Origin: Nothopassalora personata
Lineage: Eukaryota > Ascomycota > Dothideomycetes > Mycosphaerellales > Mycosphaerellaceae
DNA length: 64,000 nucleotides
Reading direction: 5' to 3'
NCBI GenBank assembly: GCA_033816765.1
Contig: CM066287.1
Coordinates: forward strand, 2,232,001 to 2,296,000
Of the stretch, positions 22,305 to 33,239 are shown in pieces (position 1 is the first letter of the stretch; each line of letters begins with the position of its first letter). The notes below the pieces were generated by a model. That model worked only from the letters and a program-made list of their open reading frames with translations, was not told where the DNA came from and did no database searches. Made by a program: the position numbers and the translations under genes.

Positions 22305-24428
22305 ATGCCTCATCATGCCCGCTCCACTCAGGCGGAGGTGCCTTCCGTGACCAGCTTCGGGCAGGTGATTGAGTACATTCAAGGTATGTTGACATATGTT
22401 GGTTGATGCTTCGCAGCGATAGCGCAGCCATTGCTTCGGTGCATCGTGCCGCTCATACGAACATCTCTACTATGTATATCTTACACTACACAGACCGTCT
22501 GTACCTCGCCTCTTACACGCACGCCCCGGACGAGAACACGCCGTTCCCGTATCCAGCGAAGCAGAGCAGCCGCTCGCCGAATAAGCGATCATCACGAGCG
22601 CAAGCCGGACCACAGGGTGTCCAGACGACCCCATCGGCACCACCCTTCTACTTCTCCATCGACCGCAGCCTGCTCTACAACGCTTTCCACGCCGACTTTG
22701 GTCCGCTGCACATCGGCCACCTGTACAGGTTCGCAGTACAACTTCACGAAGTGCTTGGTCATCCGGACAACGAGAATAGGGCAGTAGTGTTTTGGAGCAG
22801 CGCGGACTCCAGGAGTGGGTCCTACGATGGGTTTCTACCCTGTTGCGCAATACTGACGCCTCTCAGGCCGAGCCAATGCTGCTTGCATCCTTGCCACTTA
22901 TATGGTTCTCATCCAGAACTGGCCACCGCATCTTGCACTTGCGCCAATCGCACAGATGGATCCACCCTGCATGCCTTTCCGCGACGCTGGTTACAGTCAA
23001 GCAGACTATTCTCTGACCATCCAGGATGTTGTCTACGGTGTATGGAAGGCGAAAGAGGAGGGTTTGGTAGGACTTAAGGAGTTCAGCTTGGAAGAGTACG
23101 AGAAGTATGAGCGCGTGGATATGGGGGATTTCAACTGGGTATCACCAGACTTTCTGGCGTTCGCGTCGCCGCAACACCAGCCCACGCACATCATCCCGCC
23201 AAGTGATCCAGCATATGCCCAGCTCCCAAGGTCGATCTCGGCCGTGCAGCGCGACAAGAGCCTCCCCACACCGTTCAAGAACGTTCTTGTGCACTTCGCC
23301 GAACGCAATATCGGCCTGGTAGTGCGACTCAACTCGGAGCTTTACTCGCCCACCTACTTCACTGCGCTGGGCATCAAACACTTGGACATGATCTTCGATG
23401 ACGGCACTTGTCCACCCCTCAACCTCGTCAAGAAGTTTGTGAACCTGGCGCACTCGACAATCAACGACAAGCACAAGGGGATTGCAGTACACTGCAAGGC
23501 CGGTCTAGGCCGCACTGGATGCCTCATTGGTGCTTACCTCATCTACCGATACGGCTTCACAGCAAACGAAGTGATCGCTTTCATGCGTTTCATGAGACCA
23601 GGAATGGTCGTGGGACCTCAGCAGCACTGGCTGCACTTGAACCAGGGCACTTTCCGAGAGTGGTGGTTCGAGGACACTATGCGAGAGAAGATCATGGCCA
23701 CGATGCAGCCCGCAACACCAACTAGGTTGCAACAGTCCAGCAGTCGGCGACTGGCCAGCAATGGCCAAACTTTCACCCCACCGAATGGCGACCGCCACGC
23801 TGTCAGTCCTCGGCGAGCACTGGGTGAAATTACCAACAACGAAGGAGCGCCCACATCGAATTCTTACTCTGAGGACATGAAAGGCAGCTTGGGAGTCGCT
23901 GATGAAAATTTGCCTGCACCAACTCCCGGCCAACCCAGAAAGACGAACAAAGTCTTTGGAGGTCGGAGAATCATGACTGAGAACCAGCCTTTCGCGGCCA
24001 AAGTCGAGGCTGAAGTTGTGAGTGCGCAGCGAACAGAGAGCGACGAGGAGCGCGCTCTGCGGATGCTTGGGCGCAAGGCAAGCCAGTCTCCGGTGAGCCG
24101 CAGTGGCAAGAGGAGGGCAGTCTCTTGCACCACCACCACTACCACCACCACAAAGTGGGACGTGCCCACGGATGGAAGCGACTCGGAGAATCGACCAGAG
24201 ACAGTAGACGAAATGGAGGTGCCAGTCAACAACGATCGCATGGCGAGCCCGACTCGACCACCGCGGACCCCAAGCGCGAAAAGCGGAAATGGCATGGGTG
24301 CTCTTAGCGTCGGCAAGCGATCGTCGCCAGTCCGTCGCAGCACCGAGGGCAAAACGAGCGTACGCAAGACCAGTGGCCGGGTTGGCAGCGTTGGCACCCA
24401 GGGCGTCCGGGCGCACAAGAGTTCGTGA
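22305..24428 (+). CDS. CDC14: Dual-specificity protein phosphatase Cdc14
   Basis: Three exons (22305-22383, 22494-22814, 22867-24428) encode 653 residues. The N-terminal domain (DRLYLASYTHAP, FYFSIDRSLLYNAFHADFGP, RANAACILATYMVLIQNWPP) precedes the catalytic domain, with nucleophile Cys343 in AVHCKAGLGRTGCLIGAYLI and the general-acid region IFDDGTCPP. Cdc14 removes phosphate from CDK-phosphorylated Ser-Pro sites at mitotic exit and in cytokinesis. The C-terminal ~270 residues are disordered, basic and Ser/Thr-rich, including a poly-Thr run (ACC repeats near 24129-24152), and match the tail that carries localisation signals in homologues. The second splice junction restores SSADSRSRANAA, which fixes the boundary. 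Confidence 0.95.
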
Positions 24429-24876
24429 CAACTCTTTGTTCACAGTATGATGCGCGAGTCATGCCTATGTTGATGTTTTTAGAGGGTATGTATGCTCATG
24501 GCGAGGCGTTGGTGGCTGGAATTGGTATCATGGGATTTTCGTATGGGTGGGTCACGCAGAGAGAGAGCTTCTTCTCTGCTTTGGACGGGGACGGATGGAG
24601 TGCATTCGTGCTTGGTTGGACTGTTGTTGTTGTTCTACCGTAGGTGCATCACCCACACACACACAATGGCCAAGCAATGAATGATCGATCGATCATGTTT
24701 AATGACAATGTCATGGTTTGAACTGTCTGCTAAGCTGTTCTCATAATCGCCATACTGCTTGAACACCACACACAACCCTAATTATTGGATGTGCACGAAT
24801 GCTTGCCCCCAGTCCACACCCACCACACCAGTCCACCGTTCGCTACACCGCGCAAAACCTACTTACTTAGTACTGC
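24429..24876. other. Convergent 3' region CDC14 / FAD monooxygenase
   Basis: This 448-bp region contains a short CA microsatellite (around 24650-24665) and a gatcgatcgatc palindrome near 24684. No gene is supported. Confidence 0.4.
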
Positions 24877-26349
24877 TTACTCCCATTGACCTGGGCCGAG
24901 ATCTACTGGCACGCCTTTGTACATACAGTCCATGATCCAGTCAATCGTCCAAGGCTCGTACTTGTATCCAGGTGGGAAGTTCGGTGGCACGTCGGACTCA
25001 TCGAACTTGATACCCGCCTTCATGTTCTCGACATTCTTGTGGTAGTTCTCGTAGGTGTACTTCTCGGGATCGTGGCACCACACCCACTTTGGAAGCTTGG
25101 GCTGAGCACGACGAGGATCAAGCTTCACCTTGTCCCAGTCGGTCTCTTGAAGGAGCTCCGCGTTGGAGAAACCCAGCTTCTGTGCGCACGAGGTTCGGAT
25201 GAATCTGAAACGAATGTGCGAGCGTACGGCTTCGGCGACGTTGTCCTTGCCCGCGATCTGGAGGCAGGATGCTAGGGATACGGCGTCCTCGATGGCTTGA
25301 GTGGCGCCGTTGCTTGATGCTGGGAGGTAGGAGTGTGCTGCGTCGCCGATCTGGATCACGCGAGCGTTGGGTGAGGTCCAGCTTGGCTGAGGGTCGCGCC
25401 ACAGGAGCTCGAAGTTGACGATTGTGTTTGGTGGTGTGGTCTTGACGAGTTTCTTGAAAATTGGTGCCCATGGCTTTGAGCCAACCCCTTCGTCCATTTG
25501 ATCGAGGACTTCTTGAGACTCGATCTTGTTGTTCCAGTTTTCGGCTGATGACTTGGTGGCATTGTGGTTCATGATCCAGATTTGTGTCTCGGCGCGTGTT
25601 AAGGTGAGAGCATAGGTACCAGGACCAAGGAATGTTCGCACGACTGGGTTGTCGCCATTAGGTCCCACCATCTTGAAGAACTCCTTCACTTCTGGATCTT
25701 TGTCGAGATGCTCGATTGGAAATGCAGCTCGCCACATTGCGCGGCCTGACGATCTAGCACGAACCTGTCCACCCACGAGCTTCTGCGACTTTGAACCAAC
25801 TCCATCGGCGGCGATCACGACATCTGCCTCGTAATGCTTGCCATCGTCGGTAATACAGCCGCCTTTACCAGTCGCTTCGTCCTCAAAGTAGTCCACCACT
25901 CGTCGGTTAAACTCAATGTCAACGCCCAGCTTCTCGACTTGCCTAACGAACATCTGATAGATCAAAGGTCGCATCTGGAAAGTACCGGGAGGCGTGTTTG
26001 GGTCCAGACCAGCATCTCGTAGACGTTCTGCAACAGAAAGAGGAGGTACCATCTGCTCGCCGCTGTGCTTGAAGGTCTCGATCCAGGCATTGTGAAGTCC
26101 AATGGAGTCGTACTCTGCCTTCATCTCAGGCCAATGCTTGAAAAACCGAGTGGCACTTAGACCCATAAAGTACATGTCTCCTTGGGTGTTGATTGTCGCA
26201 TATCGTTCAAGAACGCGTACTTGATGGCCTTTCCTAATACACTCGACGGCTGCAGTCAATCCAGCCAATCCAGTACCGACGACAAGCACATCTATGCCGC
26301 TTGGAGGGTATGAGCCCAGTGGCTTAGGATCCACGCCATCGACTGCCAT
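24877..26349 (-). CDS. FAD-dependent aromatic monooxygenase
   Basis: An intronless frame of 490 residues starts MAVDGVDPKPLGSYPPS. The dinucleotide motif GTGLAGLTAAVE (residues 25-36) follows IDVLVV, the DG motif is VVIAADGVGS, and the GD motif is VIQIGDAAHSYLPASSNGAT. Together these are the three FAD signatures of group A flavoprotein hydroxylases (salicylate-hydroxylase type), which hydroxylate aromatic substrates using NAD(P)H and O2. There is no signal peptide. The P450 at 28468 is transcribed divergently 2.1 kb away, and a Zn2Cys6 regulator relic lies beyond it, suggesting a former secondary-metabolite or aromatic-catabolism locus. The substrate cannot be inferred. A 26-codon upstream in-frame extension (MFSTVALCFAKRD...) is possible but less family-like. 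Confidence 0.85.
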   Translation of the reverse strand: MAVDGVDPKPLGSYPPSGIDVLVVGTGLAGLTAAVECIRKGHQVRVLERYATINTQGDMYFMGLSATRFFKHWPEMKAEYDSIGLHNAWIETFKHSGEQMVPPLSVAERLRDAGLDPNTPPGTFQMRPLIYQMFVRQVEKLGVDIEFNRRVVDYFEDEATGKGGCITDDGKHYEADVVIAADGVGSKSQKLVGGQVRARSSGRAMWRAAFPIEHLDKDPEVKEFFKMVGPNGDNPVVRTFLGPGTYALTLTRAETQIWIMNHNATKSSAENWNNKIESQEVLDQMDEGVGSKPWAPIFKKLVKTTPPNTIVNFELLWRDPQPSWTSPNARVIQIGDAAHSYLPASSNGATQAIEDAVSLASCLQIAGKDNVAEAVRSHIRFRFIRTSCAQKLGFSNAELLQETDWDKVKLDPRRAQPKLPKWVWCHDPEKYTYENYHKNVENMKAGIKFDESDVPPNFPPGYKYEPWTIDWIMDCMYKGVPVDLGPGQWE

Positions 26350-28467
26350 ATCGTTTTGGTGTAGTGCGATTGAGTGGGTGGGAGGGATGTCGCGTTTGGC
26401 AAAGCAGAGAGCTACAGTGGAGAACAATTGGTGTCTGCAGTGCAGACCGTTCCCATAAAGACATTACGCTGCTCGCAGATCGGCTCGACAACCACCGATG
26501 AGCACAAGACTAGACCCAAGGGCCTTCGGAGAATAGTAGTGCTCCTGTCGGCAACGTTCAGTAAGTTAGTGTGTTGCGGCGCCCGGGACACTCTACCCAC
26601 GCCCTCGGGAGCGTGAGAGGCACCGAGCAAGCCGAATGCCGTCGCTACTGCAATATGATGGATGCAAATTGCTAAGAGAACCAGGAATAGGAGTGGGCTC
26701 ATGGGACACCGCGAACGCGCAGGAACCATCGCCAGATCTCGCTGCCGGTGGGGCCGAAGCCACGCTACTGTACAAACAGGCATTCTTTTAACCTTGTTCT
26801 CACCATCACCAACATCACTTCGAGCGGTTGATGACCTCAACACTCCTCAAGCGTCAAGCCCAAGCTCGCACTCAACAGCCACCGCCGCTGTGAGACCACG
26901 GATCGTACTCAGTGACCATATGGCTCCACCACCTCCCAAACCAACGACCATGCATAGATCCAGCAGCTCGGCTATAGGCACCTCAAGTCAGGCCGTCATG
27001 GACGACGGAGTTCGCAGGAGACGCTCCGGAAGGACCGCGATATCGCAATAGTAACACATACTGCAGGTTTTCATGTGTTGCTTGATGGTATCACAGAAAG
27101 TTCCAAACACGACAGCGAAACGTGCTCCGTGCCGAGCTGTCCCTGGGAGTTTCAATTCCTCCTGGCCAGAACTAAGTTCTTTCCCATACCAGTCTGTCGG
27201 GAATGGGTTTCCTAGCCGGAGATCTCTGCGCGTTGGTACTGCAAAGCGATGACTTGCAGGTCACCACCTTGCCGAGAGCCTCGAGCTGAGGGAGCTGTAT
27301 ATGCATCGCACAGCCACCTCAGCTGCCGCTGCAGTGCAGCCTACGATGGTCTGTAGCATCTTGGAGCGCTGTGAACACTATGCTGCAAGACCAAGACGAA
27401 ACTGCACAAGTGGTCGCAAGATCCTCTGACAGTCCGGCACAACACCCGGCAATTTTGCAAAGCTGTATATCCTCTCTGCGAGCACGGATTGCGACGAAAC
27501 AGGACTTAGCCAACGCGCATTGCATAGCGCGTTTGATTATCCAAGTTTCGCAGTCTGCCGTCGCCGTTGCAAGGTGTTAGAAGCAACGGGAGAGTGCAAG
27601 CACTTTTGTGGATCGCACTGTCGATCCTGTCAGTGTATCTTGCGACGCCCTGTGCTCGATATCGAATGCTCACTCTTAGGTTGCTCCCGTCTTCAGCCGC
27701 TACAGATAGGCTTTCGCATACCTGGGAATCCTGCTTCAACCACGATTCTTCCTCCGACTTCATGCGGCGGTATTCGTGTTGCAGATAGACAACACTGTAT
27801 AACACACTGGCTCTCAGATGGAATTTTCTGCCCGCTGTGGGCGACGCATCTGTAACCATACTAACCGGCAGTGCGGTAGGCTGCATGTCTGAGCTATCGC
27901 TATTCTCTGGGGGTTCTGATCTGCAGCATAACGTCCATTTTGGATCTGCGTACCGGGTCTCCAACGTGTCCGTCGCCAGGTCCGGGCTGCAGGAGATGAA
28001 TCTCATATGATCACAAAGCAAAACAAGCTCGCGACGAACGGCCATCTGCTGCACAAATCTTGGGAATGAGTGTGGGATCCACACTGAACGATCCCGGATC
28101 GATCTCATAGTGGATCTCTCTACGGGCACCGCACGGCAGCGCATGTTCATGCGAATGACCCCAGAAGGTTGCGGCATCATGCACTAGCATTTGCAGGACC
28201 GCCACAGCCCCGTTGTTAGACGGTGACAGCCTGGTGACCAAGACTTGCCTTCGCTACTTGCCTCCGCTCGCATGCAAGCGCGGTCCATTTGACCTTGAAG
28301 TACTTGCGAAGTACCTCGGCGACATTTTTTGAGTCTTGATCGTCCCTTTCGACCTGTTTCACTGTCAAATCAGACCTTTTTTTGTTCGTTTCTTGAGTAC
28401 GACTCCCTGGCCGCTGTAGCCCTTTTCAACGGAGCGAGCTTGGTTGGCGCATTGCCTGCTGCCCATA
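26350..28467. other. 2.1-kb divergent gap between FAD monooxygenase and P450
   Basis: No gene here can be supported. Two overlapping minus-strand frames (27506-28180, 224 codons, and 28011-28241, 76 codons) have mildly protein-like composition, for example HDAATFWGHSHEHALPCGA, but no family is recognised. They could be remnants of a lost gene. The outer parts must contain the two promoters. Confidence 0.3.
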
Positions 28468-30245
28468 ATGCAGACTCTTACGCTTATAGTTGCTGTTATT
28501 GCGCTCCTGGGCTTTGGTCTCCTCACTTTGCTGAATGCTGCCCGGTCGACTCATGCGTGGAAGAATAAGTCTACTGAACCTCCAGGGCCGACTCTCATAC
28601 CATGGGTATGTCTACACATTTAACATTCCCCGTGAGGCTTGCTGCTAATCATGGACATCGATAGGTGGGCAGAATTCACGATATCCCCATCGAGAAGATG
28701 TGGACCAAGTTCCACGAATGGGCTAACATATATGGCCCTATATACCGCACAAAGATGTTGGGTGCCAATTTTATCATCATTTCAGACGAGAAGGTGGCCG
28801 AAGACATTCTGGTAAAGCAAGCCAGAATATTCTCCGACCGCCCGGAGATGAAGTCGCTGTTCGACTCCAAGAGCTCCACTGGAACTATGGAGTATCTCCC
28901 TCTGATGGGCAAGAACCGTATGTTTGGCGTCAACACGTGCTATGGCATTTGCTGATTATCAGACAGAATACTGGGCGCGTCAGCGGAAGTTTGCTCATGC
29001 ATACCTTACCGAGGCCACTAACGCTCGTTACTATGGCGTGATGTACCACGAGACCAAGCGATGGCTCATGCGTCTTCTCGAGAACCCAGACGACTTCGCT
29101 TTCTCCCTGGAAGACATGGCTTCCAAGGTTATGTGTCACCTCACTTGGGACGACCCTAGCCACAGCGAATACATGACACCGAGTGCTTGGGGTCTGCTTA
29201 CACAGATGTCACCTGCTGGTCCCATCACCAATGTCATCACTCCACTTTGGGACTATCTGCCAGAGCCGATCAACCCTTGGAAAATCGCCGAGAGGAAGCG
29301 TCATGATACACAGCAAGCATGGTGGATGGATCGCCTTCAACAAGTGCGAAATGCCAGAGCTAAAGGACAAGCTCGAACTTCCTGGACAAGCACTTACCTC
29401 GAAGGCACCAGGACTGGCGGGCTATCAGGCGACTACGAAGCATCCTCCGCGTTGGGCATGATGGCGCTCGTGGGAGTATTCACCGTGGCTGGTCCACTCT
29501 ACTACTTCCTACTGGCTATGGTACATCATCCAGATTGGCAGAAGAAATGCCAGGCAGAGATCGACGAAGCATGCTGTGGTCGCATGCCTGAGCTCACCGA
29601 CATGCCCAACTTGCCAATCCTACGCGCATGCATCAAGGAGACTATGCGATGGAAGCCGAACGTTCCTACAGGAGTTGCACACGAAGCGGAGGCTGACGGT
29701 TTCTACGAGGGCTACATGATACCTAAAGGATCTCGGATTCTGCCTCTCGACATGTAAGTGTACTTTTCGCTATGCTGTTGTCGCTCTTGCTAACACAATC
29801 TTTTAGTGCATTCATGCGCAACCCAGCCAAGTATCCAGATCCGGAGAACTTTCGTCCAGAGCGCTGGCTTGAGGCCGGTTGGCCCACTTTCCAAGAGCCC
29901 TTGACTCAGTTCCCTACGATCATGGGCATGACATCGTTTGGTTGGGGTCAAAGAGCTTGCCTCGGACAGTCCGTGACAAGAGACGAGACAGTAGTGGCGT
30001 GTGGCGGTCTCTTGTGGGGCTTCAACCTGGGCAAGAAACTGGATAAGAACGGGCAGCCCATTACGCCACCTTTGGACAAGTCGAACTCGCTCCTGATCAT
30101 CAAGCCGGACCCTTTCGAGATGGCCTTCGAGCCACGCAGCGCCGGCCGTGCAGCAGAAATTGTACAGAACTGGAAAGCTACAGATGCTCAGGATCAAGCA
30201 GACCGAGCTGCATTCTCAGAGAAAGCCGTCCCCTTGGCAGTATAG
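28468..30245 (+). CDS. Cytochrome P450 monooxygenase
   Basis: Four exons (28468-28605, 28665-28917, 28967-29753, 29807-30245) encode 538 residues, normal for a microsomal fungal P450. A membrane anchor (MQTLTLIVAVIALLGFGLLT) and a Pro-rich hinge (EPPGPTLIPW) open the chain. Glu355 and Arg358 form the ExxR motif (KETMRW), FRPERW follows, and Cys444 is the heme ligand in FGWGQRACLG. In the I-helix (LVGVFTVAGPLYYF) the catalytic Thr is kept, but the preceding acidic residue of the usual (A/G)GxDT is Phe. The second intron is only 49 nt; acceptor cagacag, not the earlier cag, keeps the frame. P450 and the FAD monooxygenase diverge, suggesting a shared pathway. The substrate is unknown. Confidence 0.88.
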
Positions 30246-31070
30246 GGGCTTTGCTACAGCTCGTGGCTCGGTTCAATATCTGATTGACATGATGCATTCG
30301 AGCCACGGGTCTTTTGGCGGACAATTTTGGGACCGACATTTTCTATACGCATGCGTGTCGCAACGATACATAGACCATGTGTTCAGCTTATTCTTACTAC
30401 AGCAAAGTTTCCCACTGTCCAAGATCTCAGGCCTGTACATCACAGGCTCGTGTTCGCCCGATCCGAAGCCTCCAGCTAATGTCATATCCCCGTGAAGCAC
30501 GAACCACAGCAGTGATAAACAACGAGCGATGCGATAATTTCAAACAACCGGTGCAATCAGACACAATGTGGCTCTGACCGTGGTTCTGATACAAGCTAGG
30601 GCAAGGCCCGATCTGCGCGCATTCCTTCATTGCTCACTATTAGAGTTGATTCTGGGCGCTAGCTCCAACGGCCAATATCTTTGGCGTTTCACGGCGGACT
30701 ATAGGCACGAAACATTATGGAGGATGCTGTTGATGATATGGAGCGCCGTATTCTTAACCTTAGGCTGAACCTTGAGGGGTAGGACGAAATCGCTGTCTAC
30801 AAAGGGATTCTCTCACGTCGCACAATACGGAGCCGATCTTATAAGCATGTCATCCTCCACAAGATGCGTGCAACGAAATCTGCTAGACGGGTATTGTGCG
30901 CGCCAAATAGGCGAGGCGCAACCCATTCCGATATCCGTTGTCATCGTGCCAAATGCCACCGCCTGTAGCCGCGAAAAGCAAGCACGCTTCGACTACAAGC
31001 AGAACGTGTCTGCATAGACTTCCTGAGTCACGCGAAAGCCACATGCAAGTCTCGTGTGAAGGCTCTCGAA
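30246..31070. other. Intergenic, no supported gene
   Basis: This stretch downstream of the P450 has stops in all frames at short intervals. I find no repeat or coding signal in it. Confidence 0.35.
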
Positions 31071-31516
31071 TCAAGTACGGTATGCGCGGCTCGAAAGAGT
31101 AGCCAAACCACCCTCATCAGGACGATCGTTTACTCTGATACTATATCTAAAGGCTTTGTGTCAGCAAGCAGTCTGCACATTGTAACATGCTGATCAACTC
31201 ACGAGGATATTCTCGACGTCACTAATCTATCTTGTCCTGCCAGTTCGTCAAAATCAGTTTTGAAATTCGTTCCAAGACACATTTCGATACAGTGCTGGAA
31301 TGCCGACTTGATCTGAGATCGTACGCACGCAGCATCTGTCAGCGTCGGAATACTGTCTCTTCCCTTATTCCAGTTCGAATATGACGAATGGTTCTCTCTT
31401 GCCCTTGTCATTGCTGACAAGTTGGGATGATAATAGTCAAGCCGGCGTACTTCAGCTTCCACAATGTCTCTCTTATCATAGATTGTACACGTTGTCAGCG
31501 GGCACCAGTCTCCCTC
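31071..31516 (-). pseudogene. Orphan two-exon coding remnant
   Basis: Two segments (31516-31203 and 31146-31071) join across a well-formed 56-nt intron (gtgagt...ctttag) into 129 open codons. The sequence includes YDKRDIVEAEVRRLDYYHPN and, after the junction, YSIRVNDRPDEGGLATLSSR. The upstream end looks like a splice acceptor (gctgac...atcacag), so the start is missing or lies in another exon. I do not recognise a family. It is on the same strand as, and just below, the decayed Zn2Cys6 gene. It could be that gene's C-terminus joined by a ~107-nt intron (an agg|gtgaaa donor exists in the right phase) or a separate dead gene. Confidence 0.3.
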
Positions 31517-31598
31517 CTGTGATCTAAGGTCAGCCTCGAATGGCTTTCACTGTGCTTTTTATAGCCTGAGCCTCATTGGCTCGCAGGCGTTCTATGCC

Positions 31599-32427
31599 TT
31601 AAAGCGGTCCAGATTTCACCCTCAGCAGTCTACTCAAAGTCACAGCCCGGCGTATACCAATGCGGGACGCAGTAGATTCGAGCAGCTCGAGGATCTTAGC
31701 TAGCAAAGCCGCTTCTTCGTTGTTTCATCCGTGCAGATGGTAGGCTCTAGCCGTTGCGATCACTAGACTACCGCCTGCAGTAGTCGTGACCTCTGCAAGT
31801 GTCTCGAGCATACAGCTCGCCGCAACAGCCAATGGCCCCACTAATACCAGACCATTGGCGATACTGCCGCCGGATTTCGTTCCGGAAAGGATCAATGATA
31901 GGATCGACGCAGCATGCTCAGGAGATACATTGACAAAATCGCGCTGTCTCTATTCGTCAACGTACTTTGACGGAACGCTGTGTTGATGTCCGCCATGGCT
32001 TCAACGTGGTATTGGCGAGCCGCATCGAATGAGGACGTCGTCGAACGGGTACTTCTCAAGATACTGCAAGTGCCCCTCAACCACGAACAGATCGAAGAAC
32101 GCCTTGCGGATATCCTCCCGGAAAGCCTTGCTAGGCTAGTATGAGGTATTTGATCACTCATTGGCGCTAGAGCTGGCCTTGTCTTTGTCGATTTCTTGTT
32201 CGGCAAACTTATGGCTTTCGTCTCGAAAGAGCAGCTCGCTGACATTGCGGTGTGCGCCACATATCTTCCCCAGTCGAACGCAACGTTCGCAGAATGGCAG
32301 TTTTTAATCGCACCGCTTCTTTGCAATTCTAAGATGAATTTCGCGGGATAGCACTTGTAAGATTATGTACCTGGTCTCTTTACTGGCAGCTCTCGCAGCC
32401 TGGACTTGGGCGCCCAGAGAAGACCAT
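31599..32427 (-). pseudogene. Decayed Zn2Cys6 transcription factor gene
   Basis: An ATG at 32427 opens MVFSGRPSPGCESC. A 55-nt intron (32383-32329, gtaaag...cttag) leads into QIAKKRCD, then a TAA at 32306-32304, then KLPFCERCVRLGKICG. Reading through the stop gives a perfect C-x2-C-x6-C-x6-C-x2-C-x6-C zinc cluster followed by RNVSELLFRDES, a typical continuation in fungal regulators. Farther down, coding-like blocks lie in shifted frames: KAFREDIRKAFFDLFVVEGH; then, one frame off, ARQYHVEAMADINTAFRQ; then IANGLVLVGPLAVAA. Near the end a TGA stands between HLHG and NNEEAALLAKILELLE, where a Trp codon would fit. Several stops plus frame changes make it non-functional. Its position beside intact oxidases suggests a lost pathway regulator. 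Confidence 0.75.
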
Positions 32428-33239
32428 CGTGAGCGGAATATCCTGCGATGCAGTCGTCACGAGAGAATACCAATACTTGACCTCCGGCGTCAGACGGCAA
32501 GGAAAGATGAATATCTCACGTCGTAGCAATAGATATAGCCTCTCACATACTTCTTTCCGGTCGCTTGCAGCCACTCTCGACATTGCCTCTGCGCGCCCGT
32601 GACGATGGTTCATAGTGGCGAAACGAACATTCAATAATCCATGCCCAGTCAGCCGGGATTTCTGGGCAAAGCGTATGGCCAGACCATCTGGGACAGACAC
32701 TTCTGCGCAGTCGTGGTGCTACAGGAAACGTCGAGAGACGACGCTGAATCCCCGTACGGATAATATCGCGCCAGGATAGGTGATGCCTCCCTCGTTCCAC
32801 CCTATACTTACGATCGACTTACAATGCCGCAGCCTCTGGGAAGGTAACATAAGCCACAGGGCATGAGGTCAGGGCATGAGAGCTAAGGCTGAGGCGGCGA
32901 CTGGCTATCGAGCGGGACAACGCCACAGCAAAGACATGCTGATGCCCATTATCTTGCAACCAGTGGTACCCAACACTACCGTCGGTGCATGCATCAGCGG
33001 TAACGAGGAAGAGGACGTGGTGAGGTGAATGGAGTCGGTAGAACCTCGTGCTCGGCTCTCGGCAAGTGGAGCAGATAGTTGTCTTGCCAACCAGCCGTTC
33101 TTCTTTGGTTTGAGGCTCCCCTGCTGAAGATGAGCCGTGTCGATCCCCAAACACCCGCGAATATCTCCCACGATGTCTTCACGTCCACCAGTCACTATAA
33201 CGCGCATCGGCTGATTCAGTGTCCTTGTCTGGCCACAAG
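32428..33239. other. Intergenic between regulator relic and SIN cdc14
   Basis: No gene is supported in these 812 bp. Minus-strand frames continue upstream of the zinc-cluster ATG but have no conserved content. The right part should hold the SIN cdc14 promoter. Confidence 0.3.

Noticed and set aside
22403..23077. 224-codon plus frame starting inside the first CDC14 intron
   Set aside because: It contains CDC14 exon 2 and then leaves the frame; the splice junctions at 22494 and 22814/22867 explain it.
27506..28180. 224-codon minus-strand frame between the FAD monooxygenase and the P450
   Set aside because: A second overlapping frame (28011-28241) looks equally protein-like, and neither has a recognisable domain, splice pattern or clear start. 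At most a remnant.
32380..32700. Minus-strand frame extending upstream of the zinc-cluster ATG
   Set aside because: The family starts at MVF.GRPS, which is the ATG at 32427. The upstream codons show no conserved features.
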